Shown: piece after piece, positions 8,566 through 16,303 of the stretch
Numbering within the stretch: position 1 is the first letter of the stretch
Layout: the number at the start of each line of letters is the position of its first letter
NCBI GenBank assembly: GCA_034428395.1
Contig: DAOUHX010000311.1
Span: 12,751-76,750, forward strand
Source: Bin5 sp034428395
GTDB lineage: Bacteria; Chloroflexota; Anaerolineae; Caldilineales; Caldilineaceae
Reading direction: 5' to 3'
Length of the DNA stretch: 64,000 bases
Made by a program: the position numbers and the translations under genes
Notes under the pieces: model-generated
Told to the model about the DNA's origin: nothing
Database searches by the model: none
Seen by the model: only the letters and a program-made list of their open reading frames with translations

Positions 8566-10161
8566 ATGGAGCCTCTGCAAGTGACGAGTCTTTCTGCTAA
8601 CGCCACGATGAACGACTGGTTGCGCTGGCGCGCCTTGGCTACGCCCGAAAAGCTGGCCGTCCTCTATGCCGGCCGTTCGGTCAGCTACGCCGAACTGGAC
8701 CAGCTTGCGGTCAAACAGGCTGCAGGGCTTGTCCAATGCGGCATACAGGCAGGTGATCGGGTCGCCGCGCTTTCCGGGAACAGCGTAGAGGCGATCGCTC
8801 TCATCCACGCTGCCGCACGCGCACGAGCTGTGCTGGTCCCCCTCAACACGCGCCTTTCGGACGTAGAGTTGACCCGCCAGATCGCCCTGGTCGAACCAAA
8901 ACTGCTCCTTGTTGATGACCAACGGGAGTTCGGGGACGTGGGCGCCGTTGCGGAATCTCAGTCCGCTTTGGCGAATGTGACTCCACCCTTGGATGCATCG
9001 CTTGAGACCTTCTCGCTTGGGGATCTTGGTTGCGGGGCATCGCTGAAGGACATTGACTCTCCCGTTGCGCCCGCGGCGAGCGCTCCTTCGGCGTCATATC
9101 CACAGGCCATCATTTTTACTTCGGGTACAACCGGCCTGCCAAAGGGCGTTGCGCTCAGCCTGGAAAACCACTTCTGGAGCGCGACTGCCTCTGCCTACCG
9201 CCTGGGCCTGGACACCTGTGAACGCTGGCTGAGCTGCCTGCCGCTCTACCACGTGGGGGGACTGGCAGTAGTCTTTCGCTCCTGCCTTTACGGCACGACC
9301 ATCGTATTGCATCGCGCCTTCGACCTCGATGAATTTCAACGCAGCCTGCACAGCGACGCTGTCACACTGACTTCACTCGTGCCTACGATGCTGCACCGGC
9401 TCCTGAACAGTGCCGGAGCCACGGCCTGGCCGGACAGCCTGCGCATGGTGTTGCTCGGCGGTGCGGCGGCCGATCGGGATCTTCTCGACGCCGCTTCCGA
9501 AGCCGGTCTGCCCGTTGCGACGACTTACGGTCTCACAGAGACCGCTTCGCAGGTTGCAACCGCGCCTCCGCGGGAAGCGCATCGAAAGCCGGGCAGCGTG
9601 GGAAGGCCACTGATGTTCACTGAGGTTCGCATCGCCGACGCCGAGGGCCGCGCACTCGGCCGCGAAGTATCTGGCGAAATTCTCGTGCGCGGGCCGCAGG
9701 TCATGACCTGCTATTACGGCAACCCGCGGGCCACCGGCTCAGCGCTGCGAGAAGGCTGGCTGCATACTTCAGACGTCGGCTATATCGATGCCGAGGGCGA
9801 CCTGTTCGTCCTGCAGCGCCGTACCGACATGATTGTAAGCGGCGGCGAGAATATCCACCCAGCCGAAGTTGAGACAGTCTTGCGCGGCCATCCCGACGTC
9901 GTTGATGTTTGTGTCGTCGGCCTGCCGGACGAGGAGTGGGGACAACGCTGCGCGGCCGCCATCCAGGTTCGCCCCGGCCGCCCTCTCGACCGGGCTTCCC
10001 TGCTGGCATACAGCCGGGCCCGCCTGGCAGCCTACAAGCAGCCCGCGCCCGAACATATCCGCTTTGTTGAGGAGCTGCCCAAAACCGGATCCGGCAAGAT
10101 CGCACGCGGCGCAGTGGAGACGCTACTGTCGAGTATTGACTCAGGATTCCAGGAGACCTAA
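8566..10161 (+). CDS. menE: o-succinylbenzoate--CoA ligase
   Basis: An ANL-superfamily acyl-CoA ligase activating o-succinylbenzoate for MenB. Visible motifs are the AMP-binding loop IIFTSGTTGLPKG, the YGLTETASQ segment, TSDVGYID, the hinge SGGENIHPAE and the C-terminal catalytic lysine in KTGSGKIARG. It is 531 residues, a little long for MenE (about 450-490) owing to a variable N-terminal-domain loop. It lies 15 bases after menB and 2 bases before the dioxygenase gene. The family alone would allow another carboxylate; the operon supports MenE. Confidence 0.9.
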   Translation: MEPLQVTSLSANATMNDWLRWRALATPEKLAVLYAGRSVSYAELDQLAVKQAAGLVQCGIQAGDRVAALSGNSVEAIALIHAAARARAVLVPLNTRLSDVELTRQIALVEPKLLLVDDQREFGDVGAVAESQSALANVTPPLDASLETFSLGDLGCGASLKDIDSPVAPAASAPSASYPQAIIFTSGTTGLPKGVALSLENHFWSATASAYRLGLDTCERWLSCLPLYHVGGLAVVFRSCLYGTTIVLHRAFDLDEFQRSLHSDAVTLTSLVPTMLHRLLNSAGATAWPDSLRMVLLGGAAADRDLLDAASEAGLPVATTYGLTETASQVATAPPREAHRKPGSVGRPLMFTEVRIADAEGRALGREVSGEILVRGPQVMTCYYGNPRATGSALREGWLHTSDVGYIDAEGDLFVLQRRTDMIVSGGENIHPAEVETVLRGHPDVVDVCVVGLPDEEWGQRCAAAIQVRPGRPLDRASLLAYSRARLAAYKQPAPEHIRFVEELPKTGSGKIARGAVETLLSSIDSGFQET

Positions 10162-10163
10162 GA

Positions 10164-11042
10164 ATGATTACCCAGGAACAAATCGACTACTTTGCCGAGA
10201 ACGGCTACTTGCGCTACGGAAAGGTGTTGGAACAGGAGGAGGTGGAAGCACTGCGTGCGGCCCTCGACAACGTGATCGCGGTCGAATTGGCAGGGGGCGA
10301 CGATTCGGAGATCGAATTCAAGGTCGGGCACCGCCGCGGCGACGAAGGCGAGGAGGATGCGAAGAGGCCTCGCATCCTAACCCAATATGTAAACATGTGG
10401 AAGCGCGAACCGATCTATGAGCGGCTGTTGCATCACCCCGAAATTGCTGGCGCGGCCTGTGCTCTTCTGGACTCGCCCCGAGTTCGCCTGTGGCACGATC
10501 ACATCATTTCCAAGCCGCCCCACGACAACGGTCATTTCCGTTACCACCAGGACTTCTATAACTGGCCCCTGCTGGAGCCGCGCATCGTAACCTGCTGGAT
10601 TGCCCTCGATGACGCCACGCCCGAGAACGGCTGCATGCACGTCGTACCGGGCAGTCACCGCGATCCCCGCTTCGGCTTGGAATCATACGCGGCAGAGCTG
10701 GAAGCCCGCGCCGCCGCCGAAGCCGAAGGCCTTGAATGGGAAGAGTCGGAGCGGGAGAAGATGGCCTACGAACCGGCATCGACCGGGCGCCCGGTTGCTC
10801 TGAAGGCGGGCGAGTGCATGTTTCATCACAGCCTGAATTTTCACGCAACGCCGGCCAATCTGACCGAGCGCCAGCGCCGCGCACACGTCATCATCTACAT
10901 GGCCGAGGGCGTGCACGCTCGACTGGACCAGGCGCCGAACCATCCCCTGATTCCGAATATCAAGGTGAAGGACGGCGAAGAATTGGTGGGTTCAGACTTT
11001 CCGCTGGCGCGTCCTGAAGAAGAGCGCTGGCGAATTGCCTGA
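10164..11042 (+). CDS. Phytanoyl-CoA dioxygenase (PhyH) family protein
   Basis: A 292-residue Fe(II)/2-oxoglutarate dioxygenase. The iron-binding HxD is HQD (residues 128-130) in FRYHQDFYNWP, then ENGCMHVVPGSH, and the distal iron histidine and 2-oxoglutarate arginine lie in the HSLNFHATPAN...RQRR region (222-239). AGGAG sits just before the ATG. The substrate is unknown. It lies inside the men operon, 2 bases after menE and 3 bases before menH, and no described menaquinone step needs such an enzyme. PhyH paralogues are often numerous in Chloroflexota, so it may be a passenger gene or tailor a quinone or side pathway. Confidence 0.88.
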   Translation: MITQEQIDYFAENGYLRYGKVLEQEEVEALRAALDNVIAVELAGGDDSEIEFKVGHRRGDEGEEDAKRPRILTQYVNMWKREPIYERLLHHPEIAGAACALLDSPRVRLWHDHIISKPPHDNGHFRYHQDFYNWPLLEPRIVTCWIALDDATPENGCMHVVPGSHRDPRFGLESYAAELEARAAAEAEGLEWEESEREKMAYEPASTGRPVALKAGECMFHHSLNFHATPANLTERQRRAHVIIYMAEGVHARLDQAPNHPLIPNIKVKDGEELVGSDFPLARPEEERWRIA

Positions 11043-11045
11043 TTC

Positions 11046-11999
11046 GTGTTAGAGAACGAGTCGCTCTCCGCATCCCCACAATGGGGGCTGCCGGGTCGCG
11101 ACCGGTCCAGGGCCCCGTTCATGAACTCAGTACAGCCCCTACATCTGCATAGCTGGGGATGTGCCTCTTCTCCACCGACCGTCCTATTGCACGGCTTCTC
11201 CGGATACGGCGGAAGTTGGGCGACACAGGCAGAGGCCTTCTCCGCCGCCGGCTATCGCGTGCTCGCGCCGGACCTGCTTGGCCATGGCCGCTCACCGGCG
11301 CCGCCCAGCCGCGACCGGTACGAGATGGGACGCGCAGCAGCGGATCTGTCCCTGCTCCTAAAGAGCGTTACCGACGAACCCACCCATCTCCTCGGCTACT
11401 CGCTGGGTGGACGGCTGGCCCTATACTTCGCGCTGACCTTCCCGGCGCAGGTACTTACGTTAACGCTGGAAAGCGCCTCCCCCGGGCTGGCAACAACGGC
11501 CGAGCGGGCCCAGAGAAGGGAACATGACAACGCACTGGCAGACGAAATCGAGCGAGACGGAATCAACGCCTTTGTCAAATTCTGGGAATCGCTCCCGATG
11601 TGGGAGAGTCAGCGAAAGCGTCTGACTTCGAAGCAGCGCCAACAGTTGAGAGAACAGCGACTCAGAAACCGGCCCACCGGCCTGGCCAATAGCTTGCTCG
11701 GCATTGGAACCGGAGTTCAACCCAACCTGCGCCCGCGCTTGCCATCTTTGGCTGTTCCGACACTCCTGCTCGCAGGCGCTGACGACCCAAAATACGTCGA
11801 CGTCAACAGTGAGATGGCACAGCTGATCCCAAATGCCCGACTCGTTGTCCTTCCGCACGCCGGTCACAACCTCCACTTGGAGCGACCAAGCGCATTCATC
11901 GACAGGGTGCTTAGCTTCTGGCAGAGCTGCGACAGCTCGCGCAGCCAAACCTCAGAACTGCAATCCGCGACGCACGACGCGAACGAATCCGCCGCCTGA
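11046..11999 (+). CDS. menH: Alpha/beta hydrolase, probable 2-succinyl-6-hydroxy-2,4-cyclohexadiene-1-carboxylate synthase
   Basis: MenH eliminates pyruvate from the MenD product. The fold motifs are the oxyanion segment LLHGFSGYGGSW, the nucleophile elbow GYSLGGRLAL and the C-terminal histidine in PHAGHNLHLERP. The segment LESASPGL after the elbow resembles the MenH family more than general esterases. At 317 residues with a GTG start it is longer than the usual ~250, with an N-terminal extension of about 25 residues (the ATG at 11121 is an alternative start) and a polar C-terminal tail. It is the last gene of the apparent men operon. Confidence 0.85.
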   Translation: MLENESLSASPQWGLPGRDRSRAPFMNSVQPLHLHSWGCASSPPTVLLHGFSGYGGSWATQAEAFSAAGYRVLAPDLLGHGRSPAPPSRDRYEMGRAAADLSLLLKSVTDEPTHLLGYSLGGRLALYFALTFPAQVLTLTLESASPGLATTAERAQRREHDNALADEIERDGINAFVKFWESLPMWESQRKRLTSKQRQQLREQRLRNRPTGLANSLLGIGTGVQPNLRPRLPSLAVPTLLLAGADDPKYVDVNSEMAQLIPNARLVVLPHAGHNLHLERPSAFIDRVLSFWQSCDSSRSQTSELQSATHDANESAA

Positions 12000-12000
12000 A

Positions 12001-12030
12001 TTGAGACTTTCATCTTCGCGCGTTTATAAT
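12001..12030 (+). promoter_or_regulatory. Sigma-70-type promoter before the flippase-like gene
   Basis: TTGAGA (12001-12006), an 18-base spacer and a perfect TATAAT (12025-12030), immediately after the menH stop codon. It gives the following gene its own transcription start about 55 bases before its ATG. Confidence 0.65.
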
Positions 12031-12091
12031 GCCCTCTTGGATGGGCGAAGCAGAATGAGATCCGGTTGCCCAATGCACATACAGAAGGTTT

Positions 12092-13072
12092 ATGGACCGA
12101 AAAAGGTTGGGCATTCAGTTCCTCTGGTCATTGCTGCTTGCTCTCATCGTGTTCATGGCCCTGATACTCTACGGCGACTGGCGTCAACTGTCGGCACGGC
12201 TGGCCGACTTCCCCTGGGTATGGTTGCCGCCGGCGCTGGGCTTGACTCTTGTTAATTTTGGCGTCCGCCTGCTCAAGTGGTTCTGGTACCTGCGCCTGAT
12301 CGACACACCAATCAGTTTCGACCAGAGCGCCCGCATCTTCGGCGTCAGCTTCCTGATGATGATGACTCCGGGAAAAGTGGGTGAATTCCTACGGGCCTTC
12401 ATGGTGCGCAACGTCTCCGGCGTTCCGGTCTCGGTGGTAGCCCCGGTCGTGCTTGCCGAGCGGATGACTGACGGGCTTGCGATGATCATGCTGGCGGGAA
12501 TCGGCTTGCTGGCTGTCGACGATGCCGCAATCAGGGCGGCCGCGGTCCTGGCCCTCGTGGGAATCGTTGCGATTATCGTCGCAATTCAGATCAGACCGCT
12601 GGCGATGGCCTGCCTTGCCATAGGCCACCGTATTCCGGTCGTGAACCGAATCGCAGACAAGCTCGCCGCGTTCTACGAGAGCAGCTACCATATTTTTAAG
12701 CCCAAGTACTTGTTGATTTCGGTTCTTGTCGGCCTCGTCAGTTGGGCGAGCCAGGGGTTGGCCTTCTACCTGGTGATGCTGGGATTCGGAGTGGCGGCCG
12801 GCTTCGACACGATGCTGGCGTCGGTCTCAATCTTTAACATCAGTGCCGTTGTCGGCGCTGTGGTGGCAACGCCAGGCGGTCTGGGCGGCGTTGAAGGGTC
12901 GCTCGCGGCGCTTAGTTCGCAGATCCTCATGTTGACCCGTTCGGAAGCTGCGGCCGCGGCGCTGCTGATCCGCTTCATTACACTCTGGTTTGCCGTCGCC
13001 ATCGGCCTCGTTTGCCTGGCTTTGTGGCCCCATCTGCTTACCAGCCGGGAAGGTGAGAGGGCGGTCTCCTGA
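12092..13072 (+). CDS. Lysylphosphatidylglycerol synthase transmembrane-domain family (flippase-like) protein
   Basis: A 326-residue polytopic inner-membrane protein with about seven to eight hydrophobic segments and no soluble catalytic domain. The pattern of MMTPGKVGEFLRAF near residue 95 and ATPGGLGGVEGSLAAL near 265 is typical of the UPF0104/AglD-like family related to the flippase half of MprF. Such proteins are thought to move lipids or lipid-linked sugars across the membrane; the substrate is not visible here. It has its own promoter. Confidence 0.82.
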   Translation: MDRKRLGIQFLWSLLLALIVFMALILYGDWRQLSARLADFPWVWLPPALGLTLVNFGVRLLKWFWYLRLIDTPISFDQSARIFGVSFLMMMTPGKVGEFLRAFMVRNVSGVPVSVVAPVVLAERMTDGLAMIMLAGIGLLAVDDAAIRAAAVLALVGIVAIIVAIQIRPLAMACLAIGHRIPVVNRIADKLAAFYESSYHIFKPKYLLISVLVGLVSWASQGLAFYLVMLGFGVAAGFDTMLASVSIFNISAVVGAVVATPGGLGGVEGSLAALSSQILMLTRSEAAAAALLIRFITLWFAVAIGLVCLALWPHLLTSREGERAVS

Positions 13073-13122
13073 GTCGCACCAGTTAAAGCTCTTTGTCGTT
13101 GTTCACCACGCCCCAAAAGCCA

Positions 13123-13812
13123 ATGTGGAAAGTCGACCTGCATTCACACACGATCTACAGTAAGGACTGCCTAACACGGCCCGAGGCCGCAATTGCCCGC
13201 GCGCGCCGCATCGGCCTGGACAAGCTGGCCATTACAGAACACGACAACCTGGCTGGGGCGCTGCGTGCCAGGGAGCTGGCCCCAGACTTGATCATCGTCG
13301 GCGAAGAGATCATGACGACGCACGGCGAACTGATCGCCTATTTCGTGAAAGAGGAGGTGCCGCGCGGTCTTTCGCCCCGCGAGACAATTCGGCGCCTGCG
13401 CGACCAGGGCGCGGTGGTCGCCATTCCCCACCCTCTGGACTCGCTGCGAAACTCGGCGATGGGTATGGCCAATGTACTTGAAGTGATCGACCTGGTCGAC
13501 GCGGTCGAGGTCCGCAACGCCCGCTGCGTTCGCTCGCAGGACAACCTCGCCGCGCTGGCGCTGGCGCAAGAGCACGGCCTGCTGGCTACGGCAGGAAGCG
13601 ACGCACACATTCCCTTTGAGTTGGGACACTGCTACGTGGAAATGCCGCCCTTTGAAGACGACCCTGAATCCTTCATCGACGCGCTGCATCAAGCCAGGCC
13701 AATGGGAGAGGAAAGCCCGTTCTGGCCCCATCTGATGAGCACTTGGGCGAAGTGGCGCAAACGCATCAGGCCGGTAACCTACGCCGGCGTCATACATAAG
13801 TACGGGAACTGA
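13123..13812 (+). CDS. PHP-domain metal-dependent phosphoesterase
   Basis: About 229 residues of the polymerase-and-histidinol-phosphatase fold. Metal ligands are in DLHSHTIYSKD at the N-terminus, EHDN, the ...IPHPLD segment in the middle and GSDAH near residue 165. Family members hydrolyse phosphoesters such as nucleotides or 3'-5' phosphoadenosines; the substrate here is unknown. The ATG at 13123 places the first motif at residue 5, as usual. A TTG at 13093 would add ten residues. Neither has a good ribosome site. Confidence 0.82.
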   Translation: MWKVDLHSHTIYSKDCLTRPEAAIARARRIGLDKLAITEHDNLAGALRARELAPDLIIVGEEIMTTHGELIAYFVKEEVPRGLSPRETIRRLRDQGAVVAIPHPLDSLRNSAMGMANVLEVIDLVDAVEVRNARCVRSQDNLAALALAQEHGLLATAGSDAHIPFELGHCYVEMPPFEDDPESFIDALHQARPMGEESPFWPHLMSTWAKWRKRIRPVTYAGVIHKYGN

Positions 13813-13876
13813 GGAGAATCTTCAGGGCGTGAACTTTCGGTCGGAGATCGCGATGCGAGGAATTGGGAAGCGCGCT

Positions 13877-15238
13877 TTACTGATCCGAAACTTCGTTCCG
13901 ATTCTCCACTCTTGGCACGTGAAAAAATTGCTCCACGCCTGCAAAATCCTCCGGCGAAAGCAGATCACGGAAGAAATACCAGTTGAAGACCGCCAGCTTA
14001 TTGTCCTGGAGCGAGCCGCGCAGCAATTCGAGCGCATGGCGTAGATTGCGGTGCAGGTGCTCCTTGTTTCCGGCCATACCCCACCCCAACGCGGCCAACC
14101 CCAAAACGAGCGGGTCTCGTAGCGTATCCCGTTGGCCCAGCAAGTTCAGCGCGACCTGCAACCCTTTCCGTCCGGTATCGGTCAGCGCGCCCTGATCGTC
14201 TCCGTTTTCGGAACTGGCCGAATCTTGCGAACTTTCAATTTCCGCCGAAGACAGGCCGGCTGTTTGGCTTACATCGAGATAATAGTGGGAAAGGATCCAG
14301 TCACCGACCGAGGGAACCGTGACCTCGTCGAGTGAAATCTGGGCCACTCGCCGCCATTCCGCTGCGGCGCCCTGCCGGTCGCCGGCATAGAAACCGGACA
14401 GGCCGCGCCAGAACCCCTGCGACGCCGCCGACTTTTCGCGGTTGAGCGCCCGCTGTGCGAGCCCTGCCTGGCCATTGACAACGAGCGGCCGATAGATTAG
14501 GTGCCAGCGTTCGCCATACGCTTCGGAAAGTTTCGCCGCCGACCCAAACGCACCCAGCGCTTCTTGCCAGCGCCCCTTCTCCATCTCTACGCTAGCGTTC
14601 AGAAAATGCAGGAGTCCAAACTGCAAGGAGACCTGATCTTCGCTCTCTCCCCCTTCAAGCTGCTCCTTCACCGAGAGCTGGGTGTGTTCGTCTGCGAGAT
14701 CCAGATCGGCCAGACCCTTATCCCGGAACAAGCCGGCCAGCTTGTCCAAGAGTGAAATCCTGACCCGGTCGGCCTGGTCTATGTCACCGGAATCTAGCAG
14801 AATGGAAAACAAGAGCCAGCGCAGCTCCACCTCAAACGGCAGTTTGTCCACTTCCTCCCACAATATCTCGGCCGCGGACCCGTGTCTTCCCTGCCACCAG
14901 TGCGCCCTCGCCTGGTTTTCGCGCCGAAGAGACCGGGCATCTTCACTCAGAATCGAGAGCGTCTCCTCACTGGCAGCCGCCATTTCATCGAGGCGGTTGC
15001 GCCGCGCAAAATGAGATTGCAGGCCGAGAACACTTTGCTCCAGGATCGTTTGCAGCCTGGCGTCCTGTGCCATTCGCCTGGCCTCAGGCAGACCGGCCAG
15101 TCGTTCGATCAGGAAGCCCAGTTTTTCGATAGCCTCGTCGTTGCCCTGGCGGGACAAGGCAAGGGCTTCGGCGTGCAGCCCCTCCCATGAGCCTTTCAGA
15201 ACTGACGTGTCTCCCTGCCTGCCCGCACTCATTGTCAT
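13877..15238 (-). CDS. Hypothetical helical-repeat (TPR-like) protein
   Basis: A soluble, largely alpha-helical protein of about 453 residues with no signal peptide or membrane segment. Alternating short helices with small/aromatic spacing (for example EALGAFGSAAKLSEAYG and FYAGDRQGAAAEWRRVAQ) resemble degenerate tetratricopeptide repeats, but no full consensus is present and the function is unrecognised. It is the downstream gene of the chelatase I/D gene on the minus strand, about 86 bases after its stop, so it may be a scaffold or accessory to that chelatase. The ATG at 15238 was chosen; another lies at 15232. Confidence 0.65.
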   Translation of the reverse strand: MTMSAGRQGDTSVLKGSWEGLHAEALALSRQGNDEAIEKLGFLIERLAGLPEARRMAQDARLQTILEQSVLGLQSHFARRNRLDEMAAASEETLSILSEDARSLRRENQARAHWWQGRHGSAAEILWEEVDKLPFEVELRWLLFSILLDSGDIDQADRVRISLLDKLAGLFRDKGLADLDLADEHTQLSVKEQLEGGESEDQVSLQFGLLHFLNASVEMEKGRWQEALGAFGSAAKLSEAYGERWHLIYRPLVVNGQAGLAQRALNREKSAASQGFWRGLSGFYAGDRQGAAAEWRRVAQISLDEVTVPSVGDWILSHYYLDVSQTAGLSSAEIESSQDSASSENGDDQGALTDTGRKGLQVALNLLGQRDTLRDPLVLGLAALGWGMAGNKEHLHRNLRHALELLRGSLQDNKLAVFNWYFFRDLLSPEDFAGVEQFFHVPRVENRNEVSDQ

Positions 15239-15324
15239 CAAGGTTTACTCACTATACGAAAGAATCGCCAAACCTATCTCTAACCCTGGCGGCAGCCCTT
15301 CTTCTGACGGCCAACAGTTTCCGT

Positions 15325-16296
15325 TCAACCGCCGATTTCCCGCTTGACCGTATTGAGTAGCGTGTCGGCCCGCAGGTCGGGCAAATTGTAGCAAACGCCG
15401 CCCATCTGCTCGGCCAGGGCCTGGGCCAAACCGCGGTCGAAGGCCATGTGTTCCATATTGATGACGATCGTACGCACTTCTTCGCTGGCAAAAAGCGTGG
15501 CCATCTTCATCGCCTCCTCCTGCGCCGGCATCCCAGTCATGCTCACGTTGCCGGCACCGTCGGTCAGGAGCATCACCAGCGGCCGCAGCTCCGGGTCCCT
15601 GCGCTGTGCGTTCTCCACCACTTGCCAGGTTGCCAGCAGGCCGCTGCTCAGGGGCGTCTTGCCGCCAACGGGAAGGTCTTGCAGCGCCTTTTCCGCCAGT
15701 TCCACGCTGTTTGTCGGCGGCAGCACAACGCGGGCCTTGTCGCGCTGGAAGACGACCAGGCCAACCTGGTCACGGCGTTGATAGGCCTCAACCAGAAGGC
15801 TGAATATTGCTCCCTTGGTCGCCTCCATGCGTTCGCTCGCCGCCATCGACCAGCTGGCGTCGACCACGAAAAGGATGAGGTTGCCCGTGCGCCGAACGCG
15901 AATCTTGCGCTGCAGATCGGTCATACGCAACTGCAACGCCAGATCGCTCTCTCCGGTCTCGTGCCGCTGTTTCTGGTGGGGGGCAGCGTTCCGCAAGGTA
16001 GCGTCGAACGCGATGTCGTCTATCTTGTCGTGGGCCGGCCGGGCCTTGATGTACCGGCCGCGCTTGCGGTCGGTACGGCTGTGGGAGCGCTTGCCTGACT
16101 TTTCGCGCGTCATTTTGTCTAGCGGAGTGTCCAGCTTTCGGGCCTCGAACACCTCACCGACGTCGACCGGTTTGCGTGCCCCTTTTTCGTCCCCGGGTGA
16201 TGAACTCTGCTGAGGAGCTGCGTCCGGCTGTGCTACGCCGCCTTCGCCGCTCTCCGGCGAGGAATCTAGTTCCTCGGAGTCATCACCCTCGTCACT
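15325..16296 (-). CDS. Chelatase D-subunit portion (VWA domain), read by -1 frameshift from the I-subunit gene
   Basis: About 323 residues forming the second half of a chelatase I/D fusion. An acidic/proline linker leads to a basic stretch and a von Willebrand A domain with the MIDAS motif DASWSM (typical DxSxS) and later LLTDGAGNVSM. The linker reads without a stop from the A8 run at 16296-16303, where the I-subunit frame ends, so this half has no start of its own; the GTG at 16152 lies inside the linker and is unconvincing. Joined in frame with the upstream part the product would be about 686 residues, the normal size of ChlD-type proteins. It acts with an AAA+ I subunit and a large H/CobN subunit to insert Mg2+ or Co2+ into a tetrapyrrole. 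Confidence 0.85.
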   Translation of the reverse strand, partial: SDEGDDSEELDSSPESGEGGVAQPDAAPQQSSSPGDEKGARKPVDVGEVFEARKLDTPLDKMTREKSGKRSHSRTDRKRGRYIKARPAHDKIDDIAFDATLRNAAPHQKQRHETGESDLALQLRMTDLQRKIRVRRTGNLILFVVDASWSMAASERMEATKGAIFSLLVEAYQRRDQVGLVVFQRDKARVVLPPTNSVELAEKALQDLPVGGKTPLSSGLLATWQVVENAQRRDPELRPLVMLLTDGAGNVSMTGMPAQEEAMKMATLFASEEVRTIVINMEHMAFDRGLAQALAEQMGGVCYNLPDLRADTLLNTVKREIGG

Positions 16297-16303
16297 TTTT
16301 TTT
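16245..16303 (-). promoter_or_regulatory. Candidate -1 frameshift site: A8 slippery run and downstream hairpins
   Basis: On the minus strand the zero frame reads GAA AAA AAA GTG, giving a slippery A-AAA-AAA heptamer (run at 16296-16303). Nineteen bases downstream is a perfect 7-base-pair hairpin (arms 16270-16276 and 16258-16264), with the zero-frame TAG stop in its 5-base loop. A second 5-base-pair hairpin (16245-16259) follows directly. A -1 slip fuses the I frame to the D frame in exactly the right register. Transcriptional slippage on A8 or an assembly error would look similar. Confidence 0.65.

Noticed and set aside
13093..13122. TTG at 13093 as the start of the PHP gene
   Set aside because: The extra ten residues precede the usual N-terminal metal motif, and the TTG has no ribosome-binding sequence.
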